DNA from: Wenxinia marina DSM 24838
GTDB taxonomy: Bacteria > Pseudomonadota > Alphaproteobacteria > Rhodobacterales > Rhodobacteraceae
DNA length: 58,622 nt
Assembly: GCF_000379485.1 (NCBI RefSeq)
Contig: NZ_KB902315.1
Coordinates: 4,866-63,487 of the forward strand
Direction: 5' to 3'
Each line of letters starts with the position of its first letter. The stretch's first letter is position 1. The position numbers and the translations under genes are program-made. Shown one piece after another: positions 24,034-35,000 of this stretch. The notes under the pieces were generated by a model. It saw only the letters and a program-made list of their open reading frames with translations. It did no database searches and was not told the DNA's origin.

Positions 24034-25050
24034 CTAGCCGCCCGAGACGCCCGCCTCCGCGAAGGTCGACATGCCGGAATGGCAGGCGAGCGCGCCCTTC
24101 AGCACCTGCATCGCCAGCGCCGCGCCCGATCCTTCGCCGAGGCGGAGGCCGAGGTCGAGGAGGGGCGCTTTCCCCAGCGCCTGCAGCAGGCGGCCGTGGG
24201 CGCCTTCGGCGGAGAGGTGGCCGGCGAGGCAATGGTCGAGCGCGCCGGGGGAGGCCTTCTCCAGCACCGCGGCGGCGGCGGTGCAGATGAAGCCGTCGAG
24301 GAGCGCGGGGATGCGGTGGGCGCGGGCGGCGGCGAGGGCGCCGGCCATCGCGGCGAGCTCGCGGCCGCCGAGTCGGCGGAGCGCCTCCAGCGGGTCGTCC
24401 TTGGCCTGCGGGTGGAGGGCGAGGCCTTCGTCCACCACCGCGGCCTTGCGGGCGAGGCCGGCATCGTCGACGCCGGTGCCCCGGCCGACCCAGTCGCCGC
24501 CCGCGCCGCCGAAGAGGGCGGCGGCGAGCGCGGCGGCCGAGGTGGTGTTGCCGATGCCCATCTCGCCCGCGACGAGGAGGTCGGCCTCCGGGTCCACCGC
24601 CTGCCAGCCGGCGGCGAGGGCGGCGACGACCTCGTCCTCGGACATCGCCGGCTCTTCGGTGAAGTCCGCGGTCGGGCGATCGAGGTCGAGGGCGACGACG
24701 TCCATGCGCGCGCCCGCCGCCTGTGCCAGCTGATTGATCGCGGCGCCGCCGGCGCGGAAGTTCCCGACCATCTGGGCGGTCACCTCGGCGGGGAAGGCCG
24801 AGACGCCGCGGGCGGTGACGCCGTGGTTGCCGGCGAAGACCACGACCTGCGGCCGCTCGATCCGGGGCCGGGGATCGCCCCGCCAGCTGGCATACCAGAT
24901 CGCGACCTCCTCCAGCCGGCCGAGCGCGCCCGGCGGCTTGGTCAGCTGCGCGTTGCGGGCGCCGGCGTCCTCGGCCGCGCGCATGTCGGGCGGCGGCGCG
25001 TCCGCGAGGCGCTGGCGGAACTCGGCGAGGGTGGCGAAGGGAGCGGTCAT
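24034..25050 (-). CDS. cobT: nicotinate-nucleotide--dimethylbenzimidazole phosphoribosyltransferase
   Basis: This 338-residue enzyme makes alpha-ribazole phosphate, the lower-ligand precursor of cobalamin. Family segments are [58 protein letters not shown] and the C-terminal [18 protein letters not shown], which contains the catalytic Glu region. The ATG at 25050 ([15 protein letters not shown]) is the normal start; the frame continues upstream as shadow of cobS. It is divergent from cobS across only 70 bp, so both late cobalamin genes share one promoter region. Confidence 0.95.
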   Translation of the reverse strand: MTAPFATLAEFRQRLADAPPPDMRAAEDAGARNAQLTKPPGALGRLEEVAIWYASWRGDPRPRIERPQVVVFAGNHGVTARGVSAFPAEVTAQMVGNFRAGGAAINQLAQAAGARMDVVALDLDRPTADFTEEPAMSEDEVVAALAAGWQAVDPEADLLVAGEMGIGNTTSAAALAAALFGGAGGDWVGRGTGVDDAGLARKAAVVDEGLALHPQAKDDPLEALRRLGGRELAAMAGALAAARAHRIPALLDGFICTAAAAVLEKASPGALDHCLAGHLSAEGAHGRLLQALGKAPLLDLGLRLGEGSGAALAMQVLKGALACHSGMSTFAEAGVSGG

Positions 25051-25120
25051 GTCGGCCTCGTTGCATCGGTCGCCGGGCCTGTCTAACGCTCGGGCCGTCA
25101 GGGGAAAGGCGGGAACGGGC

Positions 25121-25885
25121 ATGTCGGGGGCGAAAGGCGACCTTGTCGCGGCGGGCGACCCGCTGGCGGCGCTGGCGCTGCTGACGCGGCTGCCGGTGCG
25201 GTTGCCGGACGGCGCGGGCGGCCGGATGGGGCGAGCCGCCTGGGCCTGGCCGCTGGCGGGGCTGGTAGTGGCGGTGATCGGCTGGGCGGTGATCGGCGCG
25301 GCGACGGCGGTGGGCCTGCCTCCGCCGCTGGCCGCCGGGCTGGGGCTTGCGGCGCTGGTGATGGTGACCGGGGCGCTGCACGAGGACGGTCTGGCCGACA
25401 GCGCGGACGGGCTGTGGGGCGGCGCGGACACGGCGCGGCGGCTGGAGATCATGAAGGACAGCCGGATCGGCAGCTACGGCGTGATCGCGCTGGTCCTGTC
25501 GCTGGGGCTGCGGTGGCAGGCGCTGGCGCTGCTGGTCGCCGCCGGGGCGGCAGGGCCGGCGCTGGTCGCGGCGCTGATGCTGTCGCGGGCGGCGATGGCG
25601 GAGACGATGGCCGCGCTGCCGGCGGCGCGGGAGAGCGGGCTGTCGCGGCTGGTCGGCCGCCCGCCGCGAGCCGCGGCCGTCCTTGCCTCGGGTCTCGCGG
25701 CGCTGGCCGCGCTGCTGGCGCTGGGGGGCGCGGGGGTGGTGGCGACATTGGTGGCGCTCGCCGTGGCGTCCGGCTGGGCGGCGGTCGCGCGGTCGAAGAT
25801 CGGCGGGCAGACCGGCGACATCCTCGGCGCCGGAGGCCAGCTGGTGGAGATCGCGGCGCTGCTGGTGGCGGTCGCGGCGCTCTAG
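25121..25885 (+). CDS. cobS: adenosylcobinamide-GDP ribazoletransferase (cobalamin synthase)
   Basis: This 254-residue inner membrane enzyme joins alpha-ribazole to adenosylcobinamide-GDP, the last part of cobalamin assembly. The signature [18 protein letters not shown] followed by [13 protein letters not shown] is diagnostic. About six hydrophobic segments are visible, and a C-terminal [16 protein letters not shown]. The start at 25121 has GGGAACGGGC upstream. It is divergent from cobT and its stop is 1 bp from that of the convergent FG-GAP gene. Confidence 0.95.
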   Translation: MSGAKGDLVAAGDPLAALALLTRLPVRLPDGAGGRMGRAAWAWPLAGLVVAVIGWAVIGAATAVGLPPPLAAGLGLAALVMVTGALHEDGLADSADGLWGGADTARRLEIMKDSRIGSYGVIALVLSLGLRWQALALLVAAGAAGPALVAALMLSRAAMAETMAALPAARESGLSRLVGRPPRAAAVLASGLAALAALLALGGAGVVATLVALAVASGWAAVARSKIGGQTGDILGAGGQLVEIAALLVAVAAL

Positions 25886-25886
25886 G

Positions 25887-26656
25887 CTAGCACGTCATTG
25901 CCGTCGTGACCGCCGCGGCGGAGAAAGGTCCGAGGTCGCGGGCCGCGACGGCCGCCCCATCGAAGGTCAGGGCGAGGAGGCGGCTCCAGTCCGCGCTCGC
26001 CACGATCATCTCCGGCCCCGCGCCGCAGTCGCGCACGCCGCCGGTGATCGCCGGCTCGCCGATGCGGTGGTTGGTCACGCCCGAGACCGCCGCGACCTCG
26101 GTCAGCGCGCCGTCCGTCCAGCGCCAGACGCGCAGCACCCGCGCGAGGTGCGGCCGGTCCACGTAGGCGATCTCGACCGCGCCGTCACCGTCCAGGTCGG
26201 TCGCGCCCACCGGCGCCAGCCAGCGGTGCGCCTGGCCGATGTAGGGCGTCGTGGCGAGCAGCCGCAGGTCGGTGCCGTCGTGGCCATAGACTGCGATCTG
26301 CGCCCCGCGGTCGACGTGGCTGCGGACCACGATGACCTCGTTCGTCCCATCACCGTCGAGATCGCCGAGGCGGGGCGCGACGTCCTCGAACACGTGGGAC
26401 TCGTCCAGCGCCGCCTGCGTGCCGCACAGGCCGTGGTTGCCGGGAAGGTCCACCCACAGCGAGGAGGGCTCGGTCTGCCGGCCGAGGACGAAGTGGTCGT
26501 AGCGCGTGACCGGATCGTCGAACCACGCCCGCGCCGGGGCGCCGGCCTCCGCGACGGTCACGCTTTCGGGGTGGGCCGTCAGCGTGGCCTGATCGACGAT
26601 GCACGCCGCCGCCGGCGCGGACCACACGGCCAGCGCGGCGGCAAGCGACAGCCGCA

Positions 26657-26657
<1 letters not shown>
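25887..26657 (-). CDS. exported FG-GAP/VCBS-repeat protein
   Basis: This 256-residue protein has a signal peptide (MRLSLAAALAVWSAPAAAC; the Cys at 19 could be the first mature residue). It contains FG-GAP/VCBS-type repeats with Ca-binding DxDGDG loops: LGDLDGDGTNEVIVVRS and ATDLDGDGAVEIAYVD, plus a diverged third repeat. The fold should be a small beta-propeller in the periplasm. Its ATG overlaps the TGA of the ferredoxin gene (ATGA), so the two are translationally coupled despite different compartments. Similar proteins are common in Rhodobacterales and unassigned. Confidence 0.85.
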
Positions 26658-27010
<353 letters not shown>

Positions 27011-27187
27011 CTACTTAGGGGAGCGGCCGGCGCCAATCCAGCGCCGAAAGGCGCACGCGCCTGTGGAGCGCGGGCGACACCCCGGGCAGCAAACGTGCGC
27101 GCGCCCGTGGACGCGTCGGCCGACGCCGCTAGAGTGCCGGGCCAACAGGACCGGACAGGTCCGGCCGAGCAGTCCGAAGGCGATCCG

Positions 27188-27745
27188 TTGCGCAGTCTCC
27201 CCCTTTCCGCCGCGGGCCTCGCCGTTCTCGCCGCCTGCGCGACCCCCGCGCCGGAGCCGGCGGAGGACGAGGCGCTGGTCGGACCCGCCTTCCTGTCGGC
27301 GCAGATCGAGAGCGGGCCCGATGGGCGCTGCTACGGCCGCGACATCACGCCGGCGGTGATCCAGACGGTGACGGCGCAGGCGCTCGAGACGCCGGCGGTC
27401 CTCGGCCCCGCGGGCGAGGTGGTGCAACCGGCGGTCTATGCGAGCGTGATCCGGCAGGAAATCGTGCGCGAGCGGGAGGAGGTGGCGTTCGAGACCCTCT
27501 GCCCGCCCGCCTATACGGCGCAGTTCGTCGAGAGCCTGCAGCGCGCGCTCTTCGCGCGCGGGTTCTACCGCGGGGCGGTCACCGGCCACATGGACGCGCA
27601 GACCGGACGGGCGGTGCAGGACTTCCAGCGGGAGGGCGGACCGGACAGCCCGCTTCTGTCGCTGGCTGCCGCGCGGGCGCTGGGACTGGTGGCGCTGTCG
27701 GCCGAGCAACTCGGTCTTGCGTCGGAGGACGGTCAGCGGCCCTGA
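27188..27745 (+). CDS. lipoprotein with peptidoglycan-binding domain
   Basis: Starting at a TTG (27188) with GAAGG upstream, the 185-residue product opens with a lipoprotein signal, RSLPLSAAGLAVLAAC, where LAAC is a lipobox and the Cys is residue 18. This decides the start; longer in-frame versions would bury the signal. Near residues 110-165 is a PG_binding_1 domain (FVESLQRALFARGFYRGAVT, then TGRAVQDFQREGG). It should be anchored in the outer membrane and bind murein. Nothing catalytic is visible. It is divergent from the ferredoxin gene. Confidence 0.82.
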   Translation: MRSLPLSAAGLAVLAACATPAPEPAEDEALVGPAFLSAQIESGPDGRCYGRDITPAVIQTVTAQALETPAVLGPAGEVVQPAVYASVIRQEIVREREEVAFETLCPPAYTAQFVESLQRALFARGFYRGAVTGHMDAQTGRAVQDFQREGGPDSPLLSLAAARALGLVALSAEQLGLASEDGQRP

Positions 27746-27917
27746 ACAGGGGTTTGCACCGTGCAACTCCTTGCATCGGCTCGCTCCAATCTCCCTGGGG
27801 GCGAGACGACAACCGCTGACCGGCGCGGTCGCGCCCGTTGACGGGCACCGGGCCTTGCGCGAGGGCATGGTCCGTAGTCAAAGGCCGACCCGCGCTGCCC
27901 GACCAAGGAGGACTCAC

Positions 27918-28808
27918 GTGTCTTCGACCTTCAGGCTCGCCGTCGGCAGCATTGTCGTGGGCGTCGTCGTCCTCGGGATCAAGCTGCTTGCCTGGTGGCT
28001 GACCGGCTCCGTCGCGATGTTCTCCGACGCGCTGGAGAGCATCGTCAACGTCGCCACCGCTGTCGCCGCCCTCATCGCGATCCGCATCGCGGCGCGGCCC
28101 GCCGACGCCTCGCATCCCTACGGCCACGACAAGGCGGAGTTCTTCAGCGCGGTGCTGGAGGGCGTGATGATCATCATCGCCGCCCTGCTGATCCTGCGCG
28201 AGGCGGTCCACGGCGTCCTGAACCCGGTCGCGCTCGACCTCCCGGTGGAGGGCCTGCTCGTGAACGGCCTCGCGACCGTCATCAACGCGGTCTGGGCGTG
28301 GATCCTCGTCACACGCGGCCGGGCCCGCCAGTCGCCCGCCCTCGTCGCCGACGGCAGGCATCTGTTCACCGACGTCGTCACCTCCGCCGGCGTGATCGTC
28401 GGTCTGCTGCTGGCGACGGTCACGGGCTGGTGGATCCTCGACTCCCTGATGGCCGCCGCGGTCGCCGTCAACATCCTGTGGTCCGGCTCGCGCGTGGTGA
28501 AGGAGTCGCTCAGCGGGCTGATGGACGAGGCGGTGCCGCAGGCGACGCTCGAGACCGTGCGCAGCGTCATCGCGACCGAGGCCGGAGGCGCGATGGAGGC
28601 GCACGACCTGCGCACCCGCCACGCCGGCAGTTCCACCTTCATCGACTTCCACCTCGTCGTGCCGGGCGAGACGACCGTCTTCGACGCGCACGAGATCTGC
28701 GACCGGATCGAGGCGGCGCTGCGAGAGGCGGTGCCGGGCGCGATGATCACGATCCACGTCGAACCCGAGCACAAGCAGAAGCATTCCGGCATCGTCGTCC
28801 TGGACTGA
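27918..28808 (+). CDS. cation diffusion facilitator (CDF) transporter
   Basis: This 296-residue inner membrane metal/proton antiporter has about six membrane segments and a C-terminal cytosolic metallochaperone-like domain (IDFHLVVPGETTVFDAHEIC, ITIHVEPEHKQ). The TM5 site has the usual His-x3-Asp (RHLFTDVV). The TM2 site reads SDALESIVNV, with Glu and Asn where FieF has two Asp, so metal specificity cannot be assigned. The GTG start at 27918 has AAGGAGGA 6 bp upstream. It is followed by the decayed ABC gene on the other strand. Confidence 0.92.
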   Translation: MSSTFRLAVGSIVVGVVVLGIKLLAWWLTGSVAMFSDALESIVNVATAVAALIAIRIAARPADASHPYGHDKAEFFSAVLEGVMIIIAALLILREAVHGVLNPVALDLPVEGLLVNGLATVINAVWAWILVTRGRARQSPALVADGRHLFTDVVTSAGVIVGLLLATVTGWWILDSLMAAAVAVNILWSGSRVVKESLSGLMDEAVPQATLETVRSVIATEAGGAMEAHDLRTRHAGSSTFIDFHLVVPGETTVFDAHEICDRIEAALREAVPGAMITIHVEPEHKQKHSGIVVLD

Positions 28809-28862
28809 CGCGGCCGCGAGCGGCGGCGGGGGGTTCACGGCAAGACGGCCCGGCCTGGCAAT

Positions 28863-29292
28863 TCAGGTCATTGGCGGACCGCGACCAGGCAGTCGCCGAC
28901 GGTCCCGGCAAGCTTCGGTGCGACGCCCGCGACCGGCCCGCGGCCCCCGCGCCGGTCGGCCCCCACTCCAGCCCCCGGGGCCGTGCAGCCGGCGCAGATT
29001 GGCGCGGACCGACCTGTCGGGGTCGACGGACCGGCTCTGGAACACCACGCCGAGGCGGGCGCGGATCGCGGGGCCGGCAGCGCGGTGGTCCTGCCCGAAC
29101 AGGCGCACCTCGCCCGCGTCCGGCGCGAAGCGGCCCGAGACGACCCGGAACAGCGTCGAATTGCCCGCGCCGTTGGGGCCGAGGAGCCCGGTGAAGGTGC
29201 CGCCCGGCAGCGTCAACGACACGCCGTCCAGCGCGGTCGTCGGGCCATGGCGCTTTCACCACCTCCGTCGGCTCCAGCACCGGCGCGGTCAT
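28863..29292 (-). pseudogene. decayed ABC transporter ATPase (PQQ-associated ABC type)
   Basis: The minus strand begins MTAPVLEPTEVVK, overlapping the stop of the upstream ABC ATPase gene as ATGA (29289-29292). An extra base in the T-run at 29254-29256 then shifts the frame. Removing it restores VVKRHGPTTALDGVSLTLPG and on through FTGLLGPNGAG. The Walker A lysine is replaced by Asn (AAT at 29162-29160), giving GPNGAGNST. Homology continues through RARLGVVFQSRSVDPDRSV to about 28980, then is lost: no signature motif or Walker B follows. Three independent lesions make it a clear remnant. The pattern is most like ABC ATPases found with PQQ-alcohol oxidation genes; that is from memory of the family. 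Confidence 0.85.
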
Positions 29293-30020
29293 CCGCCGGC
29301 CTCCCGGTCCAGCTCGTCGGCGAGCCGGCGGACTTCCACCGGGTCGCGGGCGCCCGGGGCCAGGTCGATGCGGCGGTCCATCACGATACGTGCCGGCCGC
29401 CCCTCCAGACGGATCGCACGGGTGGCGAGGCGGGCGGCGTCCTCGGGCTCGTGGCTGACGAGGATCGAGGTGAGGCGCCGCTCGGCGACGATGCCGGCGA
29501 CGAGCGCATGCAGCTCGCGCACCAGCCGCCGGTCGAGCGAGACGAACGGCTCGTCGAGGAGGAGCAGCCGCGGCTCCACCGCCAGCGCCCGGGCGAGGGC
29601 GACGCGCCGCTGCATTCCCCCCGACAGCTCGCCGGGCAGGAGGCCCCCCTGCCCGTCCAGACCCATGCGCGCCAGCAGCGCGGCGATCCCCCCGTCGGTG
29701 ATCGCGGGCGCGGCGAGCCGGATGTTCTCGGCCGCCGTCAGCCAGGGCAGCAGGCGCGGATCCTGGAAGACGAAGCCTGGCATCGCCGCCTCGGCCGGAG
29801 GAATGCCGCCGATCCGGACGGTCCCGCCCACGTCGCGGTCGAGGCCGGCGACGATGCGGATGAGGGTCGACTTGCCGACGCCCGACGACCCGAGGAGCGC
29901 GACCGACTCTCCCGGCTCCACCACGAGGTCGAGCCCGTCGAACAGGGGCGGTCCGTCGCCGAAACTCTTCCGCAGGGCGCGGACCTCGACGCCTACGGCG
30001 TCCGCTGGACCGGCCGCCAT
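29289..30020 (-). CDS. ABC transporter ATP-binding protein (nitrate/sulfonate/taurine type)
   Basis: This 243-residue ATPase energises the adjacent permease. Walker A is GSSGVGKST (residue ~45), the Q-loop is FVFQDPRLLPWL, the signature is LSGGMQRR, Walker B is RLLLLDEPF and the switch His is in LVSHEP. The family is that of SsuB/TauB/NrtD. The start at 30020 overlaps the permease 3' end by 28 bp. The C-terminus is normal, and its stop overlaps the start of the decayed ATPase. Confidence 0.93.
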   Translation of the reverse strand: MAAGPADAVGVEVRALRKSFGDGPPLFDGLDLVVEPGESVALLGSSGVGKSTLIRIVAGLDRDVGGTVRIGGIPPAEAAMPGFVFQDPRLLPWLTAAENIRLAAPAITDGGIAALLARMGLDGQGGLLPGELSGGMQRRVALARALAVEPRLLLLDEPFVSLDRRLVRELHALVAGIVAERRLTSILVSHEPEDAARLATRAIRLEGRPARIVMDRRIDLAPGARDPVEVRRLADELDREAGG

Positions 30021-30772
30021 CCCAGAACCCTTTGATCCAGCCGCCGCATCACGAGGTATTCGAGGGCGATCACGATCGACATGAAGGCGAGCGTATAGGC
30101 CAGGATGCCTTTCATGTCGAAGTTCTGGAAGAAGATGCCGATGCGGAAACCGACGCCGCCGTCCGAGCCCAGCACCTCGAACACCAGGACGATCTTCCAG
30201 ATCAGCGACAGGCCGGTCCGCGCCGCGGCCAGCACGTAGGGCATCAGCTGCGGCACGACGATCCGCCGGATCCGGCGCAGGAACGGCACCCGGTAGACGC
30301 GGCCGAGTTCGGCGTAGCCCGCGTCCAGCGCCCGCACCCCCTCGCGCACGGTCACGGCGACCAGCGGCGTCTTGTTGATGCAGACGGCGAGGATCAGGGC
30401 CGCCTCGGTCAGGCCCATCCAGATATAGCAGGCGATGGCGACGACGATGGCGGGGATGTTGAGGCCGATCAGGACCCAGCTGCCGAACAGCCGGTCGGCG
30501 GCGCGGAACCGGCCGATCGCAGCGCCGACGGCGATGCCGACGATCATCGACAGCACGAACGCGATGGCGGCGCGGGTCAGCGTCTTGCCCACGTCCTCGG
30601 CCAGGCGACGGTTGACGAGAAGGTCCCACATCTCGGCGAAGACCGCGATGGGCGTCGGAAACAGCCGGTGATCCACCAGCAGCGACAGCAGATGCCACAG
30701 GACGAGAAGCAGCGGCAGCGACAGCCACTCGAGCCACCGCCCGCCGCCCGCGTTGCGCCCACGCTCCGCCAT
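29993..30772 (-). CDS. ABC transporter permease (SsuC/TauC type)
   Basis: This 259-residue inner membrane permease has about six membrane segments. The EAA-type loop that contacts the ATPase is visible as ALDAGYAELGRVYRVPFLRR (residue ~145). It starts immediately after the stop of the solute-binding gene (TGA then ATG) and overlaps the ATPase gene. Together they form a three-component importer of the nitrate/sulfonate/taurine class. Confidence 0.93.
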   Translation of the reverse strand: MAERGRNAGGGRWLEWLSLPLLLVLWHLLSLLVDHRLFPTPIAVFAEMWDLLVNRRLAEDVGKTLTRAAIAFVLSMIVGIAVGAAIGRFRAADRLFGSWVLIGLNIPAIVVAIACYIWMGLTEAALILAVCINKTPLVAVTVREGVRALDAGYAELGRVYRVPFLRRIRRIVVPQLMPYVLAAARTGLSLIWKIVLVFEVLGSDGGVGFRIGIFFQNFDMKGILAYTLAFMSIVIALEYLVMRRLDQRVLGWRPVQRTP

Positions 30773-31771
30773 TCAGCGTCTGTAGCCGTCCCAGAAGGTG
30801 CCGGGGTCCATCTCGGTCGAGTCGCCCGTCAGCTCGGCGCCGCCATACTCCGCCATCAGCGCGAAGGCGGCCGCGGCGGCCTCGATGGTGGATTCGTCGT
30901 AGGTTGTGATGATCCCGCGGCGGTAATCGTCGCGCAGCGCGGTGAAGAGCGCATCGTCGCCTTCCGCTTCCATCGTCTCGCGCAGGTCCTCCCAGGCCGC
31001 GTCGTCGGTGGCGAGCAGCTCCTTGGCGGCGAAGCTGGCGTGGAAGAACGAGGCCAGCTCGTCCGCCTTCTCCTCGGCCGTCTCCTCGGTGAAGACCCAG
31101 GACAGGAGCGGCGGCTGGGTCTCGATCCCGAGGCCGGTCATCATCTCGGCGACCGAGATCACCTCGCGGGCGCCGGCCGCCTTGGCGCGGGAGTTGAAGT
31201 GCCAGAAGTTCAGCGAGGCGTCGACGCGTCCGGCCAGCATCAGCTCGTTCACCAGCGGCGGCGCGCCGAAGCGGGCCTCGACCCGGTCGGCGAGTGCCTC
31301 GCCCGTCTCCCTGGCATAGAAGGCCTGCAGCGCGATCCAGCTCTTGTCCTCGGGGCCGCCGGCGATGGCGATGGTCCTGCCCGGCAGATCGGCCACGGTC
31401 TCGATGTCGCTGCCCACGGGCACCATCAGCCCGCCCACGGCGAGGGAGTGGGGCACGGTCACGACCGGCTCGCCCTGTGCGCGGAGAGAGGCGACCCAGA
31501 TGTAGTCCGACAGGATCAGGTCGGCGGCGCCCGACAGCAGCGCGACGTGGCCCGCCTGCTTGTTGGCCACGTCCATCAGCTCGATCTCGATCCCCTCGGC
31601 GCGGTCGAGGAGGCGGGACGTGATCGTCTCCATCTCCCAGCGGGCCGTGCCGGAGAGCTGGACGCCGACGATCAGCGTCCGCGCCTGCGACGACTCCGCC
31701 AGCGCGGCCCGCGGCGCTAGAGCGGCGGCGGCGCCGAGGGCGATGAGGCGATGGAACTCGCGGCGTTTCAT
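30773..31771 (-). CDS. ABC transporter substrate-binding protein (NMT1/SsuA-like)
   Basis: This 332-residue periplasmic protein has a Tat-like signal (MKRREFHRLIALGAAAALAP, cleaved near AALAES). The body is a type II binding fold of the NMT1/SsuA class (LSDYIWVASLRAQGEPVVTV, VADLPGRTIAIAGGPEDKSW, WHFNSRAKAAGAREVISV). Family members bind sulfonates, taurine, pyrimidine precursors or nitrate; the ligand cannot be decided. GGAGATC precedes the ATG. It heads the transporter operon; the 232-bp gap upstream must hold its promoter. Confidence 0.9.
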   Translation of the reverse strand: MKRREFHRLIALGAAAALAPRAALAESSQARTLIVGVQLSGTARWEMETITSRLLDRAEGIEIELMDVANKQAGHVALLSGAADLILSDYIWVASLRAQGEPVVTVPHSLAVGGLMVPVGSDIETVADLPGRTIAIAGGPEDKSWIALQAFYARETGEALADRVEARFGAPPLVNELMLAGRVDASLNFWHFNSRAKAAGAREVISVAEMMTGLGIETQPPLLSWVFTEETAEEKADELASFFHASFAAKELLATDDAAWEDLRETMEAEGDDALFTALRDDYRRGIITTYDESTIEAAAAAFALMAEYGGAELTGDSTEMDPGTFWDGYRR

Positions 31772-31971
31772 GTGATCTCCTGGAGGCTGCGCGTGGCGCG
31801 GCGTTCTGCGTCCTTTAGTATCCGCGCCGGCGGGGAGATGCCAATTATCGCGACATCGCCTGCGCCGTCCCGCTGATCCTGGGGAGTTTGTTCCGACAGC
31901 GGCCCGCTCCGTCCGTCGGTCGCAGCCAGCGGTGGGGGCCGGCCCGCCTTTTCCTCGCCTCGCCACGCGAT

Positions 31972-31997
31972 CGGCCGGGCGCCTGCGCACCCGGCCG
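31972..31997 (-). terminator. hairpin after the RND operon
   Basis: CGGCCGGG (31972-31979) pairs with CCCGGCCG (31990-31997) around a 10-nt loop. On the minus strand it begins 7 bp after the RND transporter stop. No T-run follows, so termination is plausible but not certain. Confidence 0.5.
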
Positions 31998-32003
31998 CAC
32001 GCA

Positions 32004-35000
32004 TCATTCCGCCGCGTGGCGGGTGGCAGGCGCCACCCCTTCCAACATGCCGATCCGGCGGCGCAGGGCGGCAAGCTCGGAGTCCTGCGCCTCCAGCCGG
32101 TGCACCAGCTGCTCGGTGTCCGGCAGCGGCGGCTCCTCGTCGCGCTTGCCGACGAAGCGCCCGAACGCCCAGGTCAGACCCTTCTGCAGGTCGTCCATGA
32201 TGAGGAAGAACGACGGCACCACGATCAGCGACAGCACGGTCGAGACGATGATCCCGCCGATCACCGCGATCGCCATCGGCGCCCGGAACGACCCGCCCTC
32301 GCCCACGCCCAGCGCCGAGGGCAGCATGCCCGCCGACATCGCGATTGAGGTCATCACGATCGGCCTCGCCCGCTTGCGCCCCGCCTCCACCATCGCGGTC
32401 AGGCGATCGAAGCCCTTGGCCCGCTGCTCGATGGCGAAGTCCACCAGCAGGATCGCGTTCTTGGTCACGATCCCCATCAGCATCAGGATGCCGATGAGCA
32501 CGGGCATCGAAATGGCGTTGTCCGTCAGGATCAGGCCCGCGGCGACGCCGCCGATGGCGAGCGGCAGGGACAGCAGGATCGTGAACGGCTGGATCACGCT
32601 CTTGAACAGCAGGATCAGCACCGTCAGCACCAGCATCAGGCCGAAGATCATCGCGTTGGCGAAGCTCTGCGTCAGCTCGGCCTGGATTTCCGCGTCGCCC
32701 GATTCCGCGACCCGGACCCCCTCCGGCAGCTCGACGCCGGCCACGATCTCGTTGAAGCGCGCCGTCGCGGTGCCGAGGGCGACGCCCGGCGGCAGGTTCG
32801 CCCCGATGGTGGCGAGCCGCTCGCGGTTCAGGCGGTCGACGGTGGCCGGCCCCTCCGCGATCTCGATGTCGGCGACCGCGTTCAGCGGGACCGAGGCGCC
32901 CGTCGCCGTCGGCACGCGCAGGGCGCCCAGGCGCGACAGGTTCGTCGCCACGTCCTCGTCCAGCTCCACCCGGACCGGGATCAGCCGGTTGTCGATGGAG
33001 ACCCGGGCAAGATTGGCGTCGAAGTCGCCGATGGTCGCCACACGCAGCGTCTCGGCGATGGAGGCGGTCGTCACGCCGAGGCGCGCGGCCTCTTCCAGGC
33101 GCGGCGTCACCTGCACCTCGGGCCGCGGCAGAGCGCCCTCGGCCGCGACGTTGGCGAGGAGTGGATCGCCCCGCAGCGCGGCCTCGAGCCGGGCCACGCC
33201 CTCGTTCAGCGCCGCCTCGTCCTGCGACAGGATCGAGAACGAGATATCCCGCGCCCCGCGGTCGTTCAGCTTGTAGGCGCGGACGTCGGGAATGTCGGCG
33301 AGGCGCGCGAAGATCTCGACCTCGACCTCGGCCTGCGGGATCTGCCGGCCGAGTTCCGCAGGCTGCGGCACCAGGGCGCCGACGACGGGCAGCTCGTGCC
33401 CGACCTCCAGCAGCCGGTGCTCCAGCGAATGGTGCAGCTTCTCCAGCAGGACGGTCACCGAGGCGCGGCGCACGTCCATGTCGCCGGTCGGGGACGACCC
33501 GCCGAGGACGAACACGCTGTCCACGCCCTCGACGCCGAGGATCGCCTGGCGGATCGCTTCCGTCGTGCGGTCGGTCTCCTCGAGGGTGGAGCCGGGCGGC
33601 AGCTCGACCGAGATCGGGATGCGGCTGACGTCCTCGGGCGGGATGAAGCTGCCGGGCACCTGCGCCAGGAAGTAGAGCGACACGCCGAGGGCGCCGATGG
33701 CGAACACCAGCGTCAGGTAGCGCACGCGCATCGTGATCCGGACGAGCCAAGCGTAGCCCCGCATGACGAACCCGTCCTTCGGCTCTTCGTGGTGGGCGTC
33801 CTTGTCGCGCATCAGGTAGGCCGCCATCAGCGGCGTGATGAGGCGCGCGACCATCAGCGAGAAGACGACCGAGATGCCCACCGTCAGGCCGAACTGGCTG
33901 AAGTACTGGCCCGGGATGCCGGGCATGAAGGACACCGGCACGAACACGGCGACGATGGTCGCCGTCGTCGCGATGACCGCCAGGCCGATCTCGTCCGCCG
34001 CGTCGATGGCCGCCCGATAGGGCGACTTGCCCATCTTCATGTGCCGCGAGATGTTCTCGATCTCGACGATGGCGTCGTCGACGAGGATGCCCGTGGCCAG
34101 CGTGATGGCGAGGAGCGACACGAGGTTCAGCGAAAAGCCGAGCAGGTCCATGACGTAGAAGGTCGGGACCGCCGACAGCGGCAGGGCGACCGCCGCGATC
34201 AGCGTGGCGCGCCAGTTCCGCAGGAACAGGAACACGACGAGGATGGCGAGGATCGCGCCCTCCAGCAGCGTGTTCATCGCCGCCTCGTAGTTGCCGACCG
34301 TGTAGTAGACGGTGTCGTCGACGAGGGTGATCGTGACGTCCGGGTTCTCGGCCCGGATCGTGGCGAGCTGTTCGTTCACCACCTCGGCGACCGACACCTC
34401 GGACGCGCCCTTGGCCCGGAACACGCCGAAGGTCACCACCTGCTCGCCGTTGAAGCGCGAGAAGGAGCGCAGCTCCTCGTAGGTGTCGACCACCTCGCCG
34501 AGTTCGCCCAGCTTGACGTAGCGGCCGGACGGCAGGGCGATGGTCGTCTCGCGCAGGTTCGCGGCCGTCGACGCGTCGCCGAGGGTGCGGATCGCCTGCT
34601 CGGCGCCGCCGATCTCGCTGCGGCCGGCGCCGATGTCGGCGTTGGTCGCGCGCAGCTGCTGGCTGACGGACGAGGCGGTGATGCCGAAGCTGTCGAGCCG
34701 TGCCGGCTCCAGCTCCACCCTTATCTCGCGGTCGGCGCCGCCGTAGCGGTCGATCCGGCCGACGCCGGCCTGGCCCTGCAGGGCGCGGGTGATGACGTCG
34801 TCGACGAACCAGGACAGCTCCTCGATGGTCATGCCGGGGGCCGAGACGGCGAAGGTCATGATCGCCTGCCCCTCGACGTCGACCCGCGTCACGACGGGCG
34901 TCTCGGCGTTGGCCGGCAGGTCGCCGGTGATCTGATCGACGGCGTCCTTGGTGTCCTGCACCGCCTGATCGGTCGGCACGTCCATCCGGAACTCGACGAT

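Noticed and set aside
25051-25120. Possible cobalamin riboswitch between cobT and cobS
   Set aside because: The gap is only 70 bp, too short for the aptamer, and no B12-box-like sequence was seen.
28747-29292. Intact 181-residue gene reading MTAPVLEPTEVVK onward
   Set aside because: After the first 13 residues the frame is off the ABC homology; the region is better explained as a frameshifted pseudogene.
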